Positions 36,106 through 47,500 of a stretch of 64,000 nucleotides of DNA are shown here, one piece after another. The stretch comes from Sphagnum compactum (taxonomy: Eukaryota; Bryophyta; Sphagnopsida; Sphagnales): positions 18,596,875 through 18,660,874 of the forward strand of contig OZ234495.1 in NCBI GenBank assembly GCA_965153455.1, read 5' to 3'. The translations under genes and the position numbers were made by a program. A model generated the notes under the pieces. It had not been told where the DNA came from. It did no database searches and worked only from the letters and a program-made list of their open reading frames with translations. Position 1 is the stretch's first letter, and every line of letters starts with the position of its first letter.

Positions 36106-36585
36106 ATCTAGCCACTACTTTTATGTCACTGCTTTGGGTTTTTTAAACTGTAAATGTTTGCTATTTTAGCCTGTGCTATAAATGTACAGAAAAAGTTTTG
36201 TGGTATAACATGGGTAAGAGAGAAGGTACAAGAAGGCAAGCAGCAAACATAATGCCTAAGCCCTAAAACTCTTAGATTTTACACCCCCATAAACAAGTAG
36301 GTACCAAAATGGATTATCCCAGATTGTTTGGCTGCCTTTCTTTCCCTCATGTCAAAAGTGTCGAATCTAAACAGCTTTCATGAGTTCACAAATCCAAAGC
36401 ATCCCTAACCCACACCTTCTTTGAGAGTTGAAAATCACACGGTTGGTTTTCTGACAATAATGTAGATATTTTTTTAATAAGTAATCTTAATCATTTTTCC
36501 TTTCCACATTTGAGTGCATGAACTTAGATGCACATATTAAAGAATAAATCAACACTGCAAATATCGAGAATAAATGAACACCATA
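36106..36585. other. convergent intergenic region between LEA-like and CPQ genes
   Basis: Both flanking genes end here, so this should hold two 3' untranslated regions. No other feature is seen. Confidence 0.5.
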
Positions 36586-38689
36586 TTAGCGGGGAAGCAA
36601 TGTAGGAAGATTGGCAATGGAATAAATCCAAACACCAAGTGTTGCGGCTGCATGTTGCAGCTGTTGTGGAGAAAGCTTGTCAATTGTGTCTGCCTCTGTG
36701 TGATGGTACCTGTCACACCCAAAACCAATACAAACTTGTAAATATTTCTTACATTGTAGCTGCTGACAACATTGAACCTAGTACCATTAGTTGAAACTCC
36801 ACCAAGTGTGGAAAACATGGGGAAATCTGTTGGTATACACTAAATCTTAACATGAATCTCCTATGCAAATATGGTATTTCAGAACCAGTGTCAACAAAAA
36901 GTAGAGATTTTACTACTTGTACACAAATATGTTAGCAACAAATTTGACAATTCAGGCACCCAATTTCACCATGGTTTCTTGTTCAAGCTACTTGGTGGCC
37001 TTGCCTTCACAATACATTTTGATTCAAGAAGAGACTGAGATCTTACCAGAAATACCCATCCCGAGGAAACTCATCTTCAGTAAGCAGAGGGTATGGTGGT
37101 TGGCTATAGGGAGCACAGGGATTGTTGGACTCGGTTCCAACTCTTGGGTCAAGAACGTTCAGGTTTCCACAAGGCACGCTTGTGACACACATGTAAGAGA
37201 TATCTTCTCCTATACCTTCCCCTGAGACATTGCCAGATCCAATCCCTCCCAGTAGTTGTTGACCCATGTACTTGAGAATACTCTGTGCCTTGGTTGAACC
37301 AAGAAACGAGATACCATCAGGAGTAAAGGTGCCCACGTCTGATTCTAAGGCAATGCTGGTTTTGCTCAGGGTGTCACTATAGTCATGAGCATACTGTTGT
37401 CCACCTCTTGCACCATTCTCTTCATTGACATACAGGATTGCTCGAATAGTCCTATCTGGGTGTAGACCTGCAATGTGGTTTCCTTACAATTAGAACAACT
37501 CCAATGAAGAGAGAATGTGTACAAGGGAAACCTAAGCACCCATGACTCACTATCCCAAGAATTTGAAGCAGATATTATGAATTGCAATGACATGTGACTA
37601 ATCTCTGCAAGGGGCAGAAAAGAACATCTCATAATAGAGAAATGCAATTCTCTAGTGTTACCTCTGACACTACAAACAGAACTTAGAAGTGGAAGAAATG
37701 TATAAAGATAGGGAACCACAAACAAAGAGAAGAAAGAGTGGTAAGAAGCAACCTGAACTCTTGATCAATCGCAGAGCTTCCCATGCAACAAAGGCACCTC
37801 CACCGTCATCCATGGCACCATCTGCAATGTCCCAGCTATCTGTATGCCCACCCACGATCACATACTCACTTGGAAAATGCGTACCTTCAATCTCTAAGAT
37901 CAAGTTCCTGGATTGTGCATCAGGTAATGTATGAGCCTCCATGTACAGCTCAATTTCAACTTCTTGTCCCCGAGCTTGCATGCGTGCAAACATCTGGGCA
38001 TCCTCAAGTGTGATGGCCATGGCAGGGATGGTTGTGGGTTCTGAACTGCCAGTGTGTGGGGTCTGCAGCCCAAAAGGAGAGATTGACCTAACAAGAGCAG
38101 CTACTGCACCATATTGTTGAGCTTTGGACGCTCCATTAACCCGATAAACTACAGTCTTGCTGTAAGACACAAACTCCACATTATAGACAACAATCTTTCC
38201 TTTTACATTGTCCTTTTGTCTCTCCAGATCATCAAACGACGAGACTACCAGCACCTTGGCTTGAACTATTTGTCCATTAGTCCCGACACTGCCTCCCAGA
38301 CCCAAGACATGCATACTCTTACGGCGAGGAGAGATGAGATTTGCATACTCTCTTCCCCTCACCCATACAGGAACCATCACAGGCTGCTCTTTCACAGAAA
38401 GGCCATCTGTTTGAGCTTGCACCTTGATCCAGTCCAAGGCTGATTCCAATGCAGGTGTGCCACTAAAACGAGGTCCAAAGGTGTCAGTCATGTATGCTAA
38501 TCGCTCATACACAATAGTGGTGTTGAAAGCAGCATGTATGACAGTATCTGCATCCCCTTTTGCATTGATTTTCAACTTTATCTCTCCCTCTGTTGCCATT
38601 TGTATTACTGATGTGCTTGCCTGCACCCATTGTTGAAACCAGAGCAAGAGAAAAATACCCAACAAGACCATCATCCTTGTAGTCCCCAT
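36586..38689 (-). CDS. CPQ: carboxypeptidase Q-type M28 zinc peptidase
   Basis: Predicted secreted or vesicular dipeptidase/carboxypeptidase of the M28 family, related to animal carboxypeptidase Q (plasma glutamate carboxypeptidase). Exons, in order of transcription: 38689-37753, 37467-37047, 36709-36586; 1482 nt, 493 aa. An N-terminal hydrophobic segment (MMVLLGIFLLLWFQQW) acts as a signal peptide. YERLAYMTDTFGPRFSGT, VWVRGREYANLISPR and VLGLGGSVGT follow, then a PA-type insert (KGKIVVYN...). The metal and catalytic residues are all present: H282 in HTDSWD, D294 in MDDGGG, E328/E329 in NEENG, D356 in ESD and H455 or H456 in YHHTEAD. Length is close to animal CPQ (about 470). The enzyme looks active. 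It is convergent with the LEA-like gene. Confidence 0.92.
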
Positions 38690-39907
38690 TGCAATCAAAC
38701 AAAATCTGTGGCAAACAAACCAAGGAAGCAATTGTTCAATCGTGTGGGTATTGGTCTGCAGGTAGAAATACACTCAAATCTCTTCAACTTCAAATCAATC
38801 CTCCAGAAATCTTGTTCTAGTTTCTAAACCTCTAGAACAATAATTATGAATGGCATCCATTTGGCAAGCTGCTTTTGAACTGAATAAAGGCAATCTGTAA
38901 TTGAATGCAAGAAACAGAGAAAAAAACCATTTAATAACCATTGTTACCACCAACAACCATTTTACAAACATCAAAGTTTTTTTAGGGTTGTTGGTGTTCA
39001 ATTTCCACACAAACAACTGTAAAAAAAAACCCTCCATTTCAACACAAAACAAGTACAAGTTTCCACCTTACAAGGACTACCACCATGTCCACAACAATAA
39101 AATCAAACCATAAGTTATATCTATCTATACTCATACATGGGGTTCTCATATACATTTGGAAAGATACAGTTTCTGAAAAACGAAAAAAGAAAAGAAAAGA
39201 AAGGGTGAAGATTTCAATTCCACACACCGAGTGCTCATAAAATCAATATTTCATTCTCTTCATTGCGAGCAAGGGATTTCTGATCAGAACAGGAGGATGC
39301 TCAATCTTGACAAAGAGATCTTAGATGCTAAATCATCAGAGCTGTATCCAACAAATCACCCATCAGAAAAATATTAACCCTAAAGCTGAACCACAAGCGT
39401 TATACATTATTCACATACCCGATAGTCAAGCTTCTGTCTCCTTCAACTCATGAAGGGGAAAACCGACGCCTTTCTGCATGTCATTCTGCAAAACCCATCA
39501 CCAGCTCTCGATCCACATGCACTACCAACGCAACAAAAACAAATGGTCTTTTGGGGAGCTATGTCCCGCCACCCACAATTGCATCCGGTGTCTTACTCGC
39601 TCCCCAATTGTGTGTGCTTGTGAATGCCACATGATGCAATTCCTGGCCAAACTTGTATTGCAAGAGAACACCACAGCAGGCATCAATATCTCTCTGGCTG
39701 GCTGTCTGTCTGTCTGTCTGTCCGTCCACAGGCACGCCAAGGTAACCCCTAAACTCAGCAATTGAATTCTCAACCTCATGACAATATCAGTCCTTGAGGT
39801 ATCCGCCAGTGTTGGCCGGTTATCCACTTTTCAGACCAGCCTTTTACTTGGTATTCAATATTTTTTCAAAGCTTCATACCAGCCTGGTAGTGGTATTAGG
39901 GTCCAAA
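38690..39907. other. CPQ 5' region and intergenic DNA
   Basis: Holds the CPQ promoter/leader and a (CTGT)n microsatellite at about 39702-39722. No further gene is seen. Confidence 0.5.
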
Positions 39908-40579
39908 GAGCAACTCCCCCAATGCTTAGTATGTGACCTTGCAAATTAAAATTGGATGAAGAAAAGTCAAAACATGCTGGTTTGGCTCAACAAACGGTTT
40001 TGGCCAAGCATGTCTTGCGTAGTTTGCTGAGGCTGGTAAAAGACCCGCCTTAGAAGAGTGTAATAAGTATGATATGACAGCTCCCAGTTTCTGATTGGCC
40101 AATCATAGTGATCGGTCCAGGTTCTCCTTTTCTATTAGTAGTCTCCCACCTATTTGCAGTTCCAGTTTTCTATTTAAAGTAAATAACTAAAACTTGGATG
40201 TGAGAAATATTTTTTCAGGGTCACATTTTGAGCACAGGTGGGGATGCTCTTACCAATTTGCAGTTTCTCACACCCAAGTTCAGTTATTTACTCACCCATA
40301 AAACTGAAATGGGGACGGCAAATAGGTGGGAACTACTACTACCAAACCACCTGGACCAAACATTATGATTGGCTAAGAAAAAACAGGGAGCACCAGTCAT
40401 ATCACATTTATTACACTCTTCTCTAGCAGGTGCACAGCTTTGCTGTGTACCAGCCTCAACAAATTGAGCAAATATGCAGGAGAAACACCATTTGCCTGAT
40501 CCAAACCAGCATATGTTGACTGTTCTTCATTCAAGTGTAACGTGCAGGGTCGCATACTGAGCACGGGTGGGGATGCTCT
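39908..40579. mobile_element. inverted-duplicated MITE (near-palindrome)
   Basis: The 672-bp segment folds on itself around about 40243: bases 39908-40235 pair, with mismatches, to the complement of 40250-40579. For example, GAAGAGTGTAATAA near 40053 is inverted near 40410-40424, and ATGCTGG near 39973 is inverted near 40505. A terminal motif of about 33 bp (AGGGTCACAT..TGAGCAC followed by GGGGATGCTC) occurs inverted at 39908-39940, direct at 40217-40250 and direct at 40547-40579. So 39908-40250 is one MITE of about 343 bp with terminal inverted repeats, joined to an inverted copy of itself. It encodes no protein, and the autonomous partner is unknown. Confidence 0.8.
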
Positions 40580-40603
40580 AAGAGGAGCTCCATTGGAAAA
40601 AGT

Positions 40604-40673
40604 ATAAATAACTAAAACTTGGATGTGAGAAATGTCTGTTAAGGGTCACATACTGAGCACCACTGGTGATGCG
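40604..40673. mobile_element. extra MITE end next to the palindrome
   Basis: AAATAACTAAAACTTGGATG TGAGAAAT and the following terminal motif (AGGGTCACATACTGAGCAC...) repeat the sequence at about 40180-40250. This is a third, truncated copy of the same MITE end. Confidence 0.75.
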
Positions 40674-43600
40674 CTAAGTGGACCGCCATTGGTGAGGTTG
40701 TGAATCAAAATTTGGATGAAGCTCTATCGGAATGTGGCATGTTTGATTTAGTGTCTCAATTTGACTTGTAAAATGGTCACATTATGCATAGTTGAAAAAC
40801 ATGCGGGATATTGAGATCTATATGACCTATTGGCCTCATATCTAAGTTGATTGAGGCAGCCAATAGGAGATGACGGAACTTTGCAGGCATGCAAGAGGTC
40901 CAATTTTTTTAGCACTTTTTCTTTTGGAAGGGGAGGTGAGGGGATCAAGTTCTCAATGTGTTCACATCAAGTTCCCAATGCCATTCCTTCCATGTTCCCC
41001 AAGTTCCTAATGTGTTCCCCCAAAAGTGTCCCAATAGCATTGGACTTTTATCCCATAAGCTGTGCCCAAAGCTGAACTCTTGTAAACCTATATAGTTTTT
41101 TGCTTTGATGTGTCTTTGGATCTACCCTAAACCCTCATCTTTACTTGGTGTTTTGAATATGCTCTTATTTGTGCTTGAGTGGGGTGGTTTTTTGCTTGTA
41201 AAGTTGACAATGGTCATGGTCTTGTGGCCATGAATGAAGCCTTTAATCGCAAAATTCACACAATAGCCAAATTTTTACCCAAAAGAGACATGACATTGAT
41301 TTTATAATAGACCCCTAAATTGACCAACTTGCCATTGGTTAGACATGAACTTGTAAGAAAGACTTCACCATTTAAGCGGTGCTTGCAAAACCTTAAAAAA
41401 GGTGTCGGTTAGGCATTAAAGACTAAACATAAATTTTCATTTTGTTAGTAACTAATATATAAGTCTTATGAAAAATGGGAGTTGATAATTCAGGTTTATC
41501 ATGAATAGCAAATATATTAATAGAGATTTTGAATTGTTGTTATGACATTAGTATGCTTGTGATAATTTATAATGTGTGGATGTTTTGTAATCTTAAAGGT
41601 GCATAAGATGATGATATGGATATATGAAAGAATTTTACCATCTTGTCTTCTATCTGAATTCACAAGTTTGTAGTGTGATCTTTTACAATATTGGTAAATA
41701 ATTATCTATGAAATGTGAAATAACAATTTTCTTGTTATAAATTCATGTTGATTCAATGTTAAGGTTGTCAAGTTAGTCCAATGTTATTTGTTTGCAATTT
41801 TACCATATTCACTAATATCATGATCATGGAAAAAAGACAATCAAGATCGGAAAGTAGTTTCGAATGAGTGATTGAGTCGATTAAACAATTGAGTTTATTA
41901 AGGATTCAATTTTTGACCTATAGGTATTTCCTCCTCCTTACCCTCTAGAGCAAGATTTTTGGTCTCCATCTCTTTGGACCTGCAAATGCAATCTCCTCAA
42001 ATGTGGGTGCATGTTTTAGGTGTAATGTCCATGGCCTAAAGAGTTGTGAGTGTGGAGAATGTGCTAATAGTCAAAAGGAGGGTTGATTGCCTCAAGATTT
42101 GTTTTGGGCATTAGAGTTTTCGGTAAGGCGAAGAAAACACAGTCCCAGAACCTTGAGTTTGGTCATAAGCGGGGTGACATTCAAAATTTGTTTTTGCAAA
42201 GAATACATTGGCATTCAAGGAGGGTGAAACTCAAAAAATCATCAAATTTTGTGGTAGCTTAAGCTGAGTTTCATCCTGTGTTTCCTTTTTCGTGATCGCC
42301 TCAGCTACTACTACTACTATAATTATTCTCGAACCTTGTGCATTAAATGCTGAGTAAACAATTCATACCCAGTTTTAATACACTTTCCTTGCTTTGGGGA
42401 TACCACTGAAAGAGGGGTTTGGGGGCGAAAAGAGGCCCAAAGACAAGGTGAGGACAGGTGACTTTACGGATAATAAGTCTATTATAATCAGATCAAACTC
42501 CTTTTAGCAAATCTATACTATAAGGAGTTTGGACAAGGGTTAAAAGAAATATGGTCTTGATTATGGAACCCAATGCAAATTAATTTACAAACTAAATGCT
42601 CAAGTAACATTTCAACCCTTGTTGAACCCTAATGAATAATTTCATCCCCTATCTATCTAGGGCATTTTATGGATAACTATAATATACCATTTTTTTTACA
42701 TGTACTTCCAATGGGGCCGTGCATGCTGAAATTTTGTCTATGCTTTACAAAAGGTTTCAAATTCCATAACTCTTTGCTTGAAGAACCGCTCTATTGTCAA
42801 TGTCAAAGACACAAAAAGAAACCTACATGTATTTAACCAAAAAAAATATTTGTACAATAAACATGAATTAAAAGATGTTATTGATGGAATAAGGTATTGA
42901 TACAAAATTATATATGATATGAAAGTCGAGTATGTAGATCACAACTTGCATCATAATCTTCTTAAACATGTTGCATAAGTGTCTATGCTCACAATACATG
43001 TGAAAATTAGCATACATTTCAAAGACCTTCCTTTGAGTTTCAAATCTTTCCTCGGTTGATGTTTAGTTTAATGCGTAAATCAAATAATGGATAAAACAAA
43101 CATGTTGCAACTTACTCTCAAGACAAAAGAATTTTCTTCATAATTCTTTGAACGTCCACCACTACCAACGAACAAGTTACATATGATAAATTTCCTTTCC
43201 ATTGTGACCTTGAGCAAGATTATTAGTATCACCCAAGGAAAACTACAAAAAAACATATTTGGGGAAGATTCGACATGATAACTCTCCTCTTTCACATGGA
43301 TGAAAAACTTGACATGAAACTTGTTTGATCCACTTAGCATGGAGAAATTGATTTTTTGCCTTTTAAAAAAAACAAACTTATGTGTCCTATTTTTGGTGCC
43401 ATGTCCAATTTCATCTGAAGTAGTTGCATTCACCTCTAACTATGACTCATTTATTTATTATTTGAAAATTGAACTTCATCCGAAGTATTGTGTTGGAATT
43501 GGAGATTTTTTTTTCAAAGTAGTAGCGTTTCTTTCATTGGTGAAATTTTGCCAAAAAGGGGAAAAAAATAAAAATAAAATGAAGTGTTTAAAAAAGTTTC

Positions 43601-44505
43601 AATCACTAGAGTGAGAAAAAAAAAGTAAAAATAGCTTGATTTTAAAATTTGATTTTGAATACGTAACCAAAAACTACAAAAGTATGATAAAAAAATTGTG
43701 CTTCAAACTTGGTATATAGCCAAATATATCTTTACAAATGATCACCGGTTATTCTACAACTTCCACTATGCATGACCACCACTTTGGCTACATTAAAAAT
43801 TTCCCAAAAAGAACTTACATTGTTATTATTATTAACCTTGGTAGCCTGCTTTTGGCAATTGAGAAAAACAACATTTTTGAGAAAAACAACAATTTTTGAC
43901 AATTTTGTTTTGGAAAATTGAGAAAAACAACATTTTTGAGAGTATGCACATGGTAGCCGTTAATTCTGGGATGACATTCATCTGGCCTCTGTTGTCTCTG
44001 TTCATCTATCCCTCTCCCCTTCCCCCCTCGTTCAAACGCCCAAGCGCGGGAGCGTCGATCGTTTGCCTGCGCGTTTGTTTTCTGGCGTCGCCCGCCCTTC
44101 TCGCGACGTTGCTTTGCTCTCTGTTCTGTGTTTTTTTCTCGTAACTCTTGGTATCCGTTTGTTTGATGCTCGGAGGAATTTTTGTAGCTTGTACCCATTT
44201 CCATTTTTTGCTTTGGAGTTTGAAATTTTTGCAAATCGCACTTTATTTGCTTCCCATCAGTTTTGTTTCGCTTCCTTCTCGCAAGTTTCTACTCCTTTCT
44301 AGCTTCTCATGCATGAGCAGCTTTCTGGATTGACTTCTTGCTGTTCCTGTTTCATTTTTCTTCTCCTGGCAAAGTTTTCGAGTCATTTGTTGGTAGTATA
44401 AAGTTCGAGTTTCTTCTTGTGAATTAGGTTAAAGATACGGTTGTTCCATCAGCGGTTGTTGCAGGTATACCAAAATGAAGCGCAAGATTTGAAGTCAAAG
44501 GAGCA
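40674..44505. other. AT-rich intergenic DNA and Haspin 5' region
   Basis: Short direct repeats of a GTTCCCAATG-type motif occur at about 40940-41030, and a GAGAAAAACAACATTTTTGA repeat at about 43860-43935. An open frame on the minus strand at 43433-43080 has no motif I know. From about 43980 the sequence becomes more GC-rich with CT-rich stretches, consistent with the Haspin promoter and leader. No other gene is recognised. Confidence 0.45.
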
Positions 44506-47500
44506 ATGGAGGATAGGGGTGATGTCGTTGTTGGGACATCTGTGTTCAGTGAGTTCTTTACGAAAACCTTTTCTTGGGGTTGAAGATTTCCCATTGCCAA
44601 CAGCGAACAAAACCTTGCAACAATTGTAGTCACTCGAGATGGAGAGTGAATTTGGTTTGTGGTTTTGTGTTTTTGGTTTTTTTCTCTTTGGAATTTGGAT
44701 GGGTATCAGGTGATTGTTTCAGTCCAGAAGTGCCGAAAATCAGTGCTGTGTACAAGCGACGCGAGAAGAAAAAAGATGAGAACCAAAAACCACCGCCTGC
44801 ACAGCAGCAGCAATCAGCTGTTGCTTCTTCTGCTGCAGCAGCTTTCAATGCCAGAAGAGCAGCAGATAATGTCTTTGTCTACACGAAAGAAGTGTAAGTC
44901 TGTATTGCACTTTGATCCTTTCCCTTTGGAGGATTGCAGAACAGCATTTGAAACCCTAGTTTATGCATCTGAATTCATGGGCGAAGAAGACAAGAAGAGA
45001 GTAGCTGAAGCAATCTGAGAGATTCTGCTTGACATGTTTGGGTTCTGGGTTATAGAATTCTTGCAGGAATATTGAAGTTTCGCTTTAGGGTTTTACAAGG
45101 TCTTACATGTGTACCTGAGAGAAGAAGAAGATGATGGAATAGTTATTGTACAAAATGTGCAATGGGTCTGAATGAGCTAGCTCCATTTCCTTACAAATTG
45201 AGAAAGAGAACTTCATCTACAAAAATTTGTATTTTTTTGCATTGTGACTGTGGTTCTCTGAAGACCCAATTGAAAGCTCCTGGCAGGTATGAGAACAAGG
45301 ATCGTCGTGTCCCCAAAAAGATTCTTCCCCGCAGCTGGAACAATCGATCTCTCTCTTTCAGGTAAGCTTCATTGTTTTGTATGAGCTGTGCCGGTTTGTC
45401 ATTTGTCTGCGAAAAAAGAAAAGAAAAATTCAGATTAGAAAAAATGCCTGCATTATGATAGAGGATTGTTTTGAAATTGAGCAAGAACCCATGCAGCTTG
45501 TAATGTCTCTTAAGAAGAATAGAGTAGTTTGGCATTGAGTTGTTATGTTAGCAGATGGCCCAGAGACTGAAAGAGCACATGCAACTTTTTCCAGATCTTT
45601 CATTGCATGATGGTATATTGTCCCTTCATAGGGGGTGACACTGACCTGGTTTCCTCCTGCAATTGTGGGCTTTGTACCCATGCTTTACATTCTGCTAATA
45701 GATGTTATGCCCTTGTGTAAAGATTTGCCAAGCTGGGTCATTTGACTGTGGTCATTTTGGCACTACTTTTTTTTTCCCTGTTTGGGGTTGTAGGGGAAGG
45801 CGGAGTAGCATACTGTCCAGCGATAGATTGCCACTGTCAGCAATTTCCAATAATGGGGCTGGTGATTCAAAGGCACAGGAGGAAGGGAATTCTACTGATA
45901 GCAGTGCCTCTGTCTCATGCAAACCTATTACTAATGAGTTGAAAGGAAACCTTCAGGGTCAATCACACAGCAGGCAGTGGTTGCCCCACAATGTGAGTTT
46001 CCTGCTTGGCATAATTGTTTCTCTGTTGGTAGGAGTTACAGGTTCTGACCTAGCCATTGTTCACAGTCTTTGCATTCCTGCTAGCTTCATCTAGCCATGC
46101 TGTTCTGCTTATCTCTAGAGTCAGATCTAACCCAGTTGTCTCATTTTATGCTCTATTGTAACAGAAGCCCCAGAGACCATGGGCTGGTGTTTCATTAGCT
46201 TTTGTGAAAGAACAGCAGGCCTTCTTTGCAGACATTGATGCTTTCAATCTAGATGAGAAGGAAGTGTATTTTGGTCCATCTCCACAAGAGCCAGAGGAGG
46301 ACAGATTGGAACCTCAAGCAGCTCAAGATGAGTCGAGTAATTTCCACCATCCCAACAAGCCACTGGAGGCTGTACCGGAGGAAGGTTCAGCAAAGATTAC
46401 CTCACAGATGCTTGATGATTTGCTAACTGCTGCCCTGGTCACCCCGCAACCCTCGTATTTGCAAACAGGTTGCAAGAATGTACCAGTCCAGATGTCCCCA
46501 AAAAGTGCATTCACACAAGGGTTTCCCACAAGCAGGACAGCGTTGCGCACATCTTTTGGCTTTCCTAAGTTATCTCTCTTTAGCAAACTCCTGGATGGCG
46601 AGCAAGCTATACCTTCTCCCGAAACATTGAGGGATGAAACATCCAGACAAAGTCTCCCAGGTGCTTGCAGCAGATTGTCATTTTCTGCCAATTACAGGGC
46701 AAGTGAAGAGGGCTTATTCTTTGACTCGCAATCATTGATCAGTGGATTAGAGTCCTTGCAAATCAGGGAAGAGGATAACCAGGTGGACTGTAGCAAGATA
46801 GATTTGTGCACCCCTATACTTGAGGAGGACAACTGTCTTGGAGCCATTTCAGAAGAAGAATTTCCTGGAGGCAAGGTAAAGTCCTATCTCCTGATAGGTC
46901 AGTCAAGATGGGTGGACTGGACCACTGGCTTGCTTGTAGACACAATTCACGTTGAAAAGAGGACTGTGATATTCTTGCTGAAAGGAATTTCATGGAATAG
47001 GTTGCCTGAAATTTTGGACAGAGTATCATTCACTGATCTGGAGCCTGAGAACTGAGAACAGTTATCGTCAATGTGGACTTTCCTTATCTATATATATAGT
47101 CGTATTTACCACAGAGGAGCTCTGTGGTCGATGGGTAGGTGGCAAATGATGATGACAAAGATGCTGATGGGCACATGGTGGAAATGGAATTCCTCTCTGT
47201 GTTTGATACTCTACTGCGAGAGTGTGCTCAAGGACAACAGCAAAGCTTAAGAGAGGCCATTTCTGAGTTTTGGCAAGTACACTGGTCCTGCTCACTGGCT
47301 TTAATGTGCAAGCATCTCTGAGTCCCATTTTTGCAGAGGTTTTCTTCATCACATGGCTGTGGTTTGCTGGCCATTGACTGCACATGAATTCTATGCCAGG
47401 TCCTTTGTTGGTTGGGTCTGCCTGGCCTGCTTTTTCCGATATTGTTGTTCTATTTCACCATGATGGCTTGTGCAGATGTGATGCTGTGATGAATCTATGA

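Noticed and set aside
43080-43433. 117-codon minus-strand frame in AT-rich DNA
   Set aside because: No recognised domain, no splice partners, and flanked by stop-rich sequence; possibly an old transposon piece but unsupported.
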